Assembly (NCBI GenBank): GCA_002422995.1
Contig: DIUK01000149.1
Location: forward strand, 1 to 8,282
Length of the DNA stretch: 8,282 nucleotides
Direction: 5' to 3'
Source: Rhodocyclaceae bacterium UBA6160
GTDB lineage: Bacteria; Pseudomonadota; Gammaproteobacteria; Burkholderiales; Rhodocyclaceae
In this document: positions 1 through 6,252 of the stretch, one piece after another
Position numbering within the stretch: the stretch's first letter is position 1
Layout: every line of letters begins with the position of its first letter
Translations under genes and position numbers: made by a program
Notes under the pieces: model-generated
What the model was told of the DNA's origin: nothing
Database searches by the model: none
What the model saw: only the letters and a program-made list of their open reading frames with translations

Positions 1-29
1 ATCATTAAAGAGGCATTAAAAAGCAGCGC

Positions 30-494
30 ATGATGCTTTATGCATTTCAGTTTCTGGCCACGCTGAGCACCTGTTTATTTTCAGGTGCCGCTATTTACAT
101 CAATCTTGTTGAGCATCCTGCACGCATGGGTTGTGACACTCAAACAGCGGCTACGGTCTGGGCACCGAGCTATCAACGGGCGACAGTAATGCAAGCTTCC
201 CTCGCTATCGCAGGCGGGCTTTCGGGCATTGCAGCATGGCTGCTCGGCGGTGGTTTTTTCTGGTTGATGGGTGCTGTATTCATCTTTTCTGTAGTACCAG
301 TCACCTTTGCGGTGATTATGCCAACCAATCATCTGCTGCTGACCCCCGGTCGCGATCTTGCCTCTGACGATACACGGCGCTTGCTAGTTCGCTGGGGCAA
401 GCTGCATGGTTTACGTAGCGCGTTAAGTCTGATTGCCTCGGTTATCTACATTGCCTTGCTGCTGGCTGGTTCGACAACAACCCCAGGGTGGTGA
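30..494 (+). CDS. DUF1772 family integral membrane protein
   Basis: This is a small, very hydrophobic protein of 154 residues with four likely membrane helices at about residues 5-25, 53-73, 76-97 and 128-148. The pattern, with an N-terminal helix followed by a polar segment containing NLVEHPAR, then a MPTNHLL segment after helix 3 and a charged stretch before helix 4, matches the DUF1772 (anthrone oxygenase-like) family. Most bacterial members have no known function, and fungal relatives are linked to anthrone oxidation; I infer no substrate here. An in-frame stop at 6-8 excludes a longer ATG start. ATG codons at 30 and 33 are both possible, and neither has a well-placed Shine-Dalgarno: the AAAGAGG at 7-13 lies 16 nt from the first ATG. 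The gene converges on the flavoprotein gene, with 28 bp between their stops. The family call is fairly confident; the function is unknown. Confidence 0.8.
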   Translation: MMLYAFQFLATLSTCLFSGAAIYINLVEHPARMGCDTQTAATVWAPSYQRATVMQASLAIAGGLSGIAAWLLGGGFFWLMGAVFIFSVVPVTFAVIMPTNHLLLTPGRDLASDDTRRLLVRWGKLHGLRSALSLIASVIYIALLLAGSTTTPGW

Positions 495-522
495 AGCGCT
501 ATCTTATTCTGTGCAGCGCTGG

Positions 523-1803
523 TCAATTTTGGCTGAGATATTTCAGCACACCCTGCCCCGCTTGTCGCCCTGTAGCAAAGCAAGCGCTGAGCAAATACCC
601 CCCCGTGGGGGCTTCCCAATCAAGCATTTCGCCTGCGCAAAAAACACCTGTTGGTATGGCACCAGCAGCGGACGCAGAACGCAACATCAAGTGCTCATTC
701 AGCGCTTCAAAACGCACGCCACCTGCGGTGCTAATGGCTTCTTGAAGCGGCCGTGTAGTTTTTATTTTGAGTGGCAAGGCTTTGATCGCCGTAGCTAGTT
801 GTGCTGGATCGTTGAATTGCGCTGGTGAGCAGAGCTCGCGCAACAGCGCCATTTTCACGCCATGAATACCTGCACGACTTTGCAAGTGGCTAGCGAAAGA
901 ACGTGCACCACGTGGATGCGCAATTTCACTCAACACGCGCTCAAGCGATTTATCTGGCAGCAAATCCAACGTGAGGATGACACATCCTCTAGCCGCAATT
1001 GCCTCGCGCAGGGGCGCAGAAATGGCATACATAAGGCTGCCTTCAAGACCTGTATCAGAGAGCATCAGCTCGCCTTTGCGCTGCTGTATCTGACCATCGG
1101 CATCAAGAAATGACAACGCTACGGTTTTAACAGGCTGACCTGCAAAGCGATGTTGCAAATGCTCGCTCCATCCCCCGGCGATATCAAAACCGCAGTTCGC
1201 TGGCACAAGTGGCGAAATGATAGTGTTTGTGGGGTTACTTTTTTCACTGGCCGCAAGTATCGACACCCATGCGCCATCAGAACCGAGCTGCGGCCAGCTC
1301 GCACCGCCTAATGCCAGCACCACGGCGTCAAAGGACTTTGCAATTTCTCCTTGTGGCGTAGCAAAGCGCAACGCGCCGGTATCTGTCCACCCCAGCCAGC
1401 GGTGACGCACGTGAAACTGCACATCGGCTGCACGCAGCCGCTGCAGCCAGGCACGCAAAAGTGGCGCGGCTTTCATGTCCGTCGGAAAAACACGGCCGGA
1501 TGAACCAATGAAGGTATCAATGCCTAAACCATGCACCCAATCCCTAAGCATGGTTGGCGTAAAGGCAGCAAAAGTCGGCGCTAGCGAGACGGCGCGGACG
1601 CCATAGCGCGATATAAAAGGCTCAAAAGGTTCGCTGTGTGTGATGTTCATGCCACCGATACCTGCCAGCAGAAACTTGCGTCCAACGGATGGCATGGCGT
1701 CAAAAAGCGCAACTTGCAACCCATGTGTTTGGGCGCTTGCCGCAAGAACTTCTGCGGCCATTAAACCCGCCGGGCCACCACCGATAACCGCGATATTTTT
1801 CAT
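523..1803 (-). CDS. FAD-dependent flavoprotein, PP_4765 subfamily of the HI0933/YhiN family
   Basis: The protein has 426 residues from the ATG at 1803. Its N-terminus is a Rossmann FAD-binding motif, GGGPAG at residues 8-13, followed by the family segment GRKFLLAGIGG with NITHSEP at 41-59. In classical HI0933/YhiN proteins the corresponding motif is SGGGRCN, so the MNITHSEP form points to the PP_4765-type subfamily. The C-terminus carries the second FAD-contacting motif, GEMLDWEAPTGGYLL at about 391-405. It is probably a cytosolic FAD oxidoreductase whose substrate is unknown. A TTG at 1830 would add nine residues before the Rossmann strand and overlap ubiA, so I prefer 1803, where the protein starts directly with MKNIAVIGGG. 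It lies 14 bp after the ubiA stop on the same strand, so co-transcription is likely. I see no strong Shine-Dalgarno, which would fit translational coupling. Confidence 0.88.
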   Translation of the reverse strand: MKNIAVIGGGPAGLMAAEVLAASAQTHGLQVALFDAMPSVGRKFLLAGIGGMNITHSEPFEPFISRYGVRAVSLAPTFAAFTPTMLRDWVHGLGIDTFIGSSGRVFPTDMKAAPLLRAWLQRLRAADVQFHVRHRWLGWTDTGALRFATPQGEIAKSFDAVVLALGGASWPQLGSDGAWVSILAASEKSNPTNTIISPLVPANCGFDIAGGWSEHLQHRFAGQPVKTVALSFLDADGQIQQRKGELMLSDTGLEGSLMYAISAPLREAIAARGCVILTLDLLPDKSLERVLSEIAHPRGARSFASHLQSRAGIHGVKMALLRELCSPAQFNDPAQLATAIKALPLKIKTTRPLQEAISTAGGVRFEALNEHLMLRSASAAGAIPTGVFCAGEMLDWEAPTGGYLLSACFATGRQAGQGVLKYLSQN

Positions 1804-1817
1804 TACGGGAGCCACGC

Positions 1818-2714
1818 TTAAAACAACCAATGCTTCAAATTCAACTCGGCAACCAGCCCCAAAAATATCGCCGCACCAAACCAGTTGTTATGACGAAAAG
1901 CTTTAAAACATTGCATGCGTTCGCGATGCCGAATAAGAAAAAAGTGATACACCGCAATCAAGCCCGCCAAACCTAAACCCATCTGATATAACAAACCATA
2001 GTGCAGCGTTTTGCCAACCAGATACAAAATCAGCAAGGTGATCACATAGCAAGTCATCACGGCTGCAACATCAAAAGTGCCAAAGGTAATGGCGGCTGTT
2101 TTAATGCCGATCTTGAGGTCATCCTCTCGGTCTACCATCGCGTATTCGGTGTCATAGGCGATTGCCCAAAAAACATTTGCAACCAGCATCGCCCAGGCCA
2201 GTCCTGGCACAGCTCCAAGGACAGCAGCAAATGCCATAGGAATACCAAAGCCGAACGCAATCCCTAAATAGGCTTGCGGAATAGCAAAAAAACGTTTGGT
2301 AAATGGATAGCTTGCTGCTAGAAATACTGCAACAACTGCCAGCATCCACACATTTTGCCAAATCGGCAAAATCAACAACCCGGCACACAGCGTGAGCACA
2401 CCGGCCAGCATCAGTGCTTCACGCGGTGAAACCCGACCGGCTGCCACTGGCCGATTTTTCGTGCGTGCAACATGCGGGTCAAAATCACGATCAGCCCAAT
2501 CGTTGACCACGCAACCAGCCGAACGCATCAGCAGTGTGCCGAGGGCGAAAATCCATACCAGCAGCCCAGGCGGTTGACCATGCGTAGCCACCCATAACGC
2601 CCATAGCGTAGGCCATAGCAACAGTAAAGTCCCTATTGGTTTATCCAGCCGCATCAGCTTTTCGTAAGCATCGAGCCGGTCGATAAGGCGATCTTTAAAG
2701 GTCATGTTATTCAT
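1818..2714 (-). CDS. ubiA: 4-hydroxybenzoate polyprenyltransferase
   Basis: UbiA attaches a polyprenyl chain to 4-hydroxybenzoate at the inner membrane, the first membrane-bound step of ubiquinone synthesis. The 298-residue length is normal for the family. Both Asp-rich prenyl-diphosphate/Mg2+ motifs are present: NDWADRDFD at 71-79 and a second one, YDTEYAMVDREDD, at 187-199. The family stretch RPVAAGR follows the first motif at about 88-94. Eight or nine hydrophobic helices are spread over residues 25-297, ending at HWLF. The first of two nearby ATGs (2714 and 2705) was chosen; either is possible because no clear Shine-Dalgarno separates them. No chorismate lyase gene (ubiC), a frequent neighbour, is in the window. 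The gene probably leads a two-gene transcript with the downstream flavoprotein and is divergent from the HExxH protein gene. Confidence 0.96.
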   Translation of the reverse strand: MNNMTFKDRLIDRLDAYEKLMRLDKPIGTLLLLWPTLWALWVATHGQPPGLLVWIFALGTLLMRSAGCVVNDWADRDFDPHVARTKNRPVAAGRVSPREALMLAGVLTLCAGLLILPIWQNVWMLAVVAVFLAASYPFTKRFFAIPQAYLGIAFGFGIPMAFAAVLGAVPGLAWAMLVANVFWAIAYDTEYAMVDREDDLKIGIKTAAITFGTFDVAAVMTCYVITLLILYLVGKTLHYGLLYQMGLGLAGLIAVYHFFLIRHRERMQCFKAFRHNNWFGAAIFLGLVAELNLKHWLF

Positions 2715-2851
2715 GCTTCGATTTTACCGAGCAAAATGCGTCAAGGCTTTATGGGTTTTATGTATAGGGAGTCAGCCATAACCCTTACCGTAAAATGCTT
2801 GCATGAATTTTTGGCAAACCAGGTGTGTTTTTCTGCTCGATTCCGTTGCTG
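2715..2851. promoter_or_regulatory. Divergent intergenic region between ubiA and the HExxH protein gene
   Basis: This 137 bp gap must hold the promoters for ubiA (leftward) and the HExxH gene (rightward). I could not assign a convincing sigma-70 pair in either direction. The best minus-strand -10 candidate is TATACA (complement of 2761-2766), but no good -35 lies 16-18 bp upstream of it. A TTGACG on the minus strand at 2741-2746 has no -10 at a suitable distance. An imperfect inverted repeat (GGGTTTTATG at 2753-2762 and CATAACCC at 2777-2784) lies near the middle and could be an operator or chance. If the GTG at 2825 is the true start of the rightward gene, the gap is shorter. Confidence 0.4.
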
Positions 2852-3322
2852 ATGATGGCAAAATCCTCTAATTATTTTCGCCGCTTGCTGGCCTATCTTT
2901 GGGCATCGCCATGCACTTTGCTGGGTTTGACCTTTGCGCTGTCTGCCCTTGTTTTCGGCGCAAGCTGGCGTAAAACCCACGGCAACCTGGAGATTTCGCT
3001 CGCTCCTGAGCGACGGTGGTTGAAGAACAATATTCGTCTTCGCCTGATTCAGCATCTGCCTTTTTCAGCCATTACATTTGGCCATGTGATTATTGGCAAA
3101 AACCGCAAAGCACTGGATTATTTACGCGCCCATGAACAAGTCCATGTCCGGCAATATGAGCATTGGGGTGCGCTGTTTTTAGCCGCTTACCCAGCATCAA
3201 GCTTATTACAGTGGTTAATTGGCAAGCAACCTTACTGGGATAACCATTTTGAGCGGCAGGCTCGGCAATACGATGAACTGAACCACGCCCCTCATGCGGG
3301 GAAAACACCCGTCGATAAATAG
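2852..3322 (+). CDS. Membrane-anchored protein with an HExxH zinc-site motif, function unknown
   Basis: From the ATG at 2852 the protein has 156 residues. A hydrophobic segment at about residues 11-38 looks like a membrane anchor or uncleaved signal. A basic, soluble-looking stretch follows, then HEQVH at 94-98, a second hydrophobic stretch at about 106-124, and NHFERQAR near 131-138. HExxH followed some 35 residues later by Glu in an FERQA context resembles the zinc site of gluzincin metallopeptidases (H94, E95 and H98, with E134 as possible third ligand). Similar short proteins with HEQVHVRQYE-type motifs occur in many proteobacteria as uncharacterised proteins; that is from memory. Activity is an inference, since at this length it could be a minimal or degenerate domain. 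GTG at 2825 and ATG at 2855 are alternative starts, and no clear Shine-Dalgarno decides. Its last 31 bp overlap cysM in antisense. Confidence 0.75.
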   Translation: MMAKSSNYFRRLLAYLWASPCTLLGLTFALSALVFGASWRKTHGNLEISLAPERRWLKNNIRLRLIQHLPFSAITFGHVIIGKNRKALDYLRAHEQVHVRQYEHWGALFLAAYPASSLLQWLIGKQPYWDNHFERQARQYDELNHAPHAGKTPVDK

Positions 3323-4194
3323 CGATCGCCTCGATCGCAAATAATGCTCACAATCACCGCATTCTCAAGCGTGGATGCAATGCGCAAAGCCACATGCAAC
3401 GCACCGCCTGAAGATATACCAGCAAAAATACCTTCTTCAGCGGCAAGCCGTCGCGTCATATTCTCAGCTTCTGCCTGGCTGACAGGTTCAACTTGATCAA
3501 CATGACGCGCATCAAAAATTTTAGGCAAATACGCGTCTGGCCATTTACGAATGCCGGGAATTTGCGAGCCCTCTTCAGGCTGGCAACCAATGATGCGTAT
3601 CGCTGGGTTCTGTGATTTCAAATACCGGGAGCAGCCCATGATGGTTCCGGTTGTACCCATGCTAGAAACAAAGTGGGTAACCTGCCCTGCAGTATCGCGC
3701 CAGATCTCAGGCCCTGTGCCCTCAAAGTGAGCCTGTGGATTATCAGCATTGGCAAATTGATCAAGCACGCGGCCACGACCTGCGCGCACCATTTCTTCGG
3801 CTAGGTCGCGTGCTGATTCCATGCCACCGGATTTAGGTGTCAATACCAGTTCAGCACCAAAAGCTTTCATGGTTTGCCGACGCTCAATGCTTTGGTTCTC
3901 CGGCATGATCAGCACCATGCGATAACCACGCATCGCGGCAGCCATGGCCAGTGCTATACCTGTGTTGCCGGAGGTGGCTTCAATCAGTGTGTCACCCGGT
4001 TTGATCTCACCGCGTGCCTCGGCACGCAGAATCATCGAGAGCGCAGGTCGATCCTTAACCGATCCAGCCGGATTATTACCTTCCAGCTTGGCCAGGATGA
4101 CATTATTACGGCGTGCATTATCCTGCCCTGGCAGACGCTTTAACTGCACAAGTGGGGTGTTACCTACAAAGTCTTCCAGTGTTTTCCAGGTCAT
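3292..4194 (-). CDS. cysM: Cysteine synthase B (O-acetylserine sulfhydrylase B)
   Basis: This PLP enzyme makes cysteine from O-acetylserine and sulfide; CysM-type enzymes can also use thiosulfate. From the ATG at 4194 it has 300 residues, close to the E. coli CysM length. The N-terminus MTWKTLEDFVGNTPLV matches CysM family starts. Lys47 in NPAGSVKDRPA is the expected Schiff-base lysine, TSGNTG at 74-79 is the substrate loop, GTTGT at 180-184 binds the PLP phosphate, and SSGG lies at 261-264. The C-terminus CDRGDRYLSTGVF is typical of CysM rather than CysK. The frame stays open to 4266, but a longer protein would overlap hldD, and GGAAAG at 4202-4207 sits 7 nt before the 4194 ATG. It is the last gene of the LPS-linked unit. 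The stop codon lies inside the convergent HExxH gene. Confidence 0.95.
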   Translation of the reverse strand: MTWKTLEDFVGNTPLVQLKRLPGQDNARRNNVILAKLEGNNPAGSVKDRPALSMILRAEARGEIKPGDTLIEATSGNTGIALAMAAAMRGYRMVLIMPENQSIERRQTMKAFGAELVLTPKSGGMESARDLAEEMVRAGRGRVLDQFANADNPQAHFEGTGPEIWRDTAGQVTHFVSSMGTTGTIMGCSRYLKSQNPAIRIIGCQPEEGSQIPGIRKWPDAYLPKIFDARHVDQVEPVSQAEAENMTRRLAAEEGIFAGISSGGALHVALRIASTLENAVIVSIICDRGDRYLSTGVFPA

Positions 4195-4201
4195 TGCATG
4201 A

Positions 4202-4207
4202 CTTTCC
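4202..4207 (-). promoter_or_regulatory. Ribosome binding site of cysM
   Basis: GGAAAG on the minus strand lies 7 nt upstream of the ATG at 4194. It selects this start over upstream in-frame alternatives that would extend the protein by up to 24 residues into hldD. Confidence 0.6.
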
Positions 4208-4225
4208 AAGTAAGTGAACAGCGCA

Positions 4226-5233
4226 TTAAGCTTGCTGCTGAGCAAGCCACGAAATGTAGTCAGCAACGCCTTCTTCTACGGTTGCAAATTCGTCGCTGTA
4301 TCCCGCATTGCGTAGCTGAGTCAAGTCTGCCTGCGTAAAACTTTGATACTTCCCTTTTAATGCCTCTGGAAAAGCAACATATTCAACTATTCCTTGTGCC
4401 ACTAATTCTGACAACGGCAAGGGCGCCAAGCCATCGAGCATGCGGCAGCTATTGACTGTGGCTACAGCCAGGTCATTAAAACTTTGCGCACGGCCCGTGC
4501 CTAAGTTGTAAATCCCTGAAACGCCATTTTCTAAAAATGCCATATTGACATTCACCACATCAGCGACATAAACAAAATCACGCCGCTGCTCGCCATTGGC
4601 AAAGCCCTCATAACCTTCAAACAGTTTCACTTTGCCCTGGCTGCGATATTGATTGAAATGATGAAAAGCAACAGACGCCATACGCCCTTTATGCTGTTCT
4701 CGTGGCCCATACACATTGAAATAGCGAAAGCCTGTAATTTGCGACTCAGACGTAACAGCAGTCGAGGCCAGGCGACGTCGAACAACTTGATCGAACAGAA
4801 ATTTGGAATACCCATAAACATTCAACGGCGCTTCATGTGAACGCTGCTCGGAAAACACTTTTCCACCCCCATAGACTGAGGCAGAAGAAGCATACAAAAA
4901 AGGCACTTCCTGATCATGGCAATGATTCAACAAAGACACGGAATAACGATAGTTATTCGCCATCATGTAACGCCCATCAGTTTCCATCGTGTCAGAACAA
5001 GCACCCTGATGCAGCATGGCGGCGATGCTTCCGTCAAACTGACCGTGGGTAATCATGTCGATAAACTCTTGCTGATCAAGATAGTCAGCAATGTCGCAAT
5101 CCGTCAGATTGCTGAATTTATCGGCCTGAGTCAGGTTATCGACCGCAATGATTTCGGTGATACCACGATCATTTAACGCTCTGACCAAATTTGAGCCAAT
5201 AAAACCACACGCGCCGGTAACGATGTAATACAT
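4226..5233 (-). CDS. hldD: ADP-L-glycero-D-manno-heptose 6-epimerase
   Basis: HldD converts ADP-D-glycero-heptose to ADP-L-glycero-heptose, the donor for the LPS inner core. It is a cytosolic short-chain dehydrogenase/epimerase-fold enzyme of 335 residues from the ATG at 5233. The NAD(P)-binding motif TGACGFIGSN is at 6-15, SSASVYG with the catalytic-region Ser is at about 116-122, and the YxxxK pair Y140/K144 lies in NVYGYSKFLFDQ. The conserved YFNVYGPRE and HKG segments, including the lysine at 182, follow at 171-183. LFEGYEGFANG, RDFVYV and NLGTGRAQSF are further family landmarks. The first ATG at 5239 directly abuts the TGAGG Shine-Dalgarno, whereas 5233 has 6 nt spacing, so 5233 is chosen. 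The gene starts 34 bp after hldA, its pathway partner, and ends 31 bp before cysM. Compared with E. coli it has a modest insertion near 262-283. Confidence 0.97.
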   Translation of the reverse strand: MYYIVTGACGFIGSNLVRALNDRGITEIIAVDNLTQADKFSNLTDCDIADYLDQQEFIDMITHGQFDGSIAAMLHQGACSDTMETDGRYMMANNYRYSVSLLNHCHDQEVPFLYASSASVYGGGKVFSEQRSHEAPLNVYGYSKFLFDQVVRRRLASTAVTSESQITGFRYFNVYGPREQHKGRMASVAFHHFNQYRSQGKVKLFEGYEGFANGEQRRDFVYVADVVNVNMAFLENGVSGIYNLGTGRAQSFNDLAVATVNSCRMLDGLAPLPLSELVAQGIVEYVAFPEALKGKYQSFTQADLTQLRNAGYSDEFATVEEGVADYISWLAQQQA

Positions 5234-5239
5234 GTGCAT

Positions 5240-5244
5240 CCTCA
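5240..5244 (-). promoter_or_regulatory. Ribosome binding site of hldD
   Basis: TGAGG on the minus strand is followed by ATGCAC and then ATG. The 6 nt spacing to the second ATG (5233), against zero to the first (5239), decides the hldD start. Confidence 0.7.
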
Positions 5245-5267
5245 GTAGTTTGATTTACGCAGAAAGT

Positions 5268-6215
5268 CTAGCGCGCTTTGTTTTCGCTTTGTTTTAATTC
5301 ATCCAGCGAGCAAGTGGCCGTGCCAAGCTTGCCGACCACCACACCCGCTGCGCGGTTAGCCAAAAACAATGCTTGATTCAACAGCAAACCGCTGGCGAGC
5401 ATGACTGCCAATGTCGCAATGACCGTATCCCCTGCACCACTGACATCATAAACTTCACGTGCAACCGCCGGTTCATGACAAGGACCGTCTGCGGTAAATA
5501 GGGTCATGCCTTCTTCGCTGCGTGTCACAAGCAAGGCGGTTAAATCAAGTGATTCCCGCAGCTGCTGGGCTTTAGCAGTGAGCTCTGCTTCGCTGTGCCA
5601 TTGACCGGTAACTTCACGAAGCTCTGCCCGATTGGGTGTGAGTAAGGTCGCACCAGCATAACGCGCGTAATCATCACCCTTAGGGTCGACCAACACGGGC
5701 TTACCTGCTTTACGCGCACTGGCAATCATTTCCGTGATGTGTGTCAGCCCGCCTTTGCCATAGTCCGACAAAATAACCACATCGCATTGCGCCAAACGGG
5801 CGTTGAAATCGGCCAGCTTGGCACGTAGCACTTCGTGATCGGGCGTGTTTTCAAAATCAATTCTCAACAACTGTTGCTGGCGACCAATCACACGCAACTT
5901 GACCGTCGTGCTCATACCAGCATCTTCATGCAGGCTGACATCTATTTCAGCTTTTTGCATCAAACTCGCCAGGGTTTTTCCGGCTTCATCTGCGCCCACA
6001 ACGGACAATAATGAAACTTTTGCGCCCAACGCAGCACAGTTGCGCGCCACGTTAGCCGCGCCCCCCGGACGCTCTTCGCTTTTTTCAATTTTGACAACTG
6101 GCACAGGTGCCTCGGGCGAAATGCGGGAAACTTCACCAAACCAGTAACGGTCGAGCATCACATCACCCACAATGAGGATGCGTGCAACAGCGGTATTCGG
6201 CAATGCGTTGTTCAT
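5268..6215 (-). CDS. hldA: D-glycero-beta-D-manno-heptose-7-phosphate kinase (stand-alone HldA/RfaE1)
   Basis: The enzyme phosphorylates D-glycero-D-manno-heptose 7-phosphate to the 1,7-bisphosphate with ATP, in the pathway to ADP-heptose. It is a PfkB/ribokinase-fold protein of 315 residues. The N-terminal GDVMLDRYWFGEVSRISPEAPVP is at 17-39, the sugar-binding PGGAANVARN at 50-59, VDPKG at 176-180, and the PfkB signature DVSGAGDT at 257-264, with D263 the expected catalytic base. The frame ends after the kinase domain. The cytidylyltransferase domain that forms the C-terminal part of E. coli HldE is absent, so a separate HldC/RfaE2 is expected elsewhere in the genome. It begins 37 bp after lapB, and that gap is U-rich without a Shine-Dalgarno. 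It probably belongs to the lapAB-hldA-hldD-cysM transcript. Confidence 0.95.
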   Translation of the reverse strand: MNNALPNTAVARILIVGDVMLDRYWFGEVSRISPEAPVPVVKIEKSEERPGGAANVARNCAALGAKVSLLSVVGADEAGKTLASLMQKAEIDVSLHEDAGMSTTVKLRVIGRQQQLLRIDFENTPDHEVLRAKLADFNARLAQCDVVILSDYGKGGLTHITEMIASARKAGKPVLVDPKGDDYARYAGATLLTPNRAELREVTGQWHSEAELTAKAQQLRESLDLTALLVTRSEEGMTLFTADGPCHEPAVAREVYDVSGAGDTVIATLAVMLASGLLLNQALFLANRAAGVVVGKLGTATCSLDELKQSENKAR

Positions 6216-6252
6216 GAATTGTTTTTGAAAAAATTAAAAATAACCATCAGGT

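Noticed and set aside
495..520. AGCGCT repeated at 495-500 and 515-520 between two convergent stops, a possible terminator
   Set aside because: The stem is only 6 bp with a 14 nt loop and has no T-tract on either strand. It is too weak to call.
598..611. Run of seven C followed by GT and five G, a possible slippage or hairpin site
   Set aside because: It encodes the conserved APTGGY motif of the flavoprotein. The frame is intact on both sides and the run is short for phase variation.
433..798. Plus-strand open frame of 121 codons
   Set aside because: It overlaps the end of the DUF1772 gene and runs antisense to the flavoprotein C-terminus. Its composition is rich in Cys, Arg, Ser and Pro, with no recognisable domain, as expected of a shadow frame.
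2741..2746. TTGACG on the minus strand as a -35 box for ubiA
   Set aside because: The only A/T-rich hexamer downstream (TAAAAT) is 12 bp away, too close for a sigma-70 promoter.
3288..3301. CCCC-TCATGC-GGGG hairpin at the cysM stop
   Set aside because: The arms are four bases and no T-run follows on the minus strand, so it is not a credible intrinsic terminator.
3322..3338. Inverted repeat GCGATCG-CCT-CGATCGC, including a HIP1-like GCGATCGC octamer
   Set aside because: It encodes the conserved CDRGDR of CysM (GAT CGA GGC GAT CGC), so the symmetry comes from repeated Asp-Arg codons. There is no T-run for a terminator and only one copy.
4195..4266. N-terminal extension of CysM by 24 residues
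   Set aside because: It would overlap hldD and has no family similarity. A Shine-Dalgarno sits just before the internal ATG at 4194.
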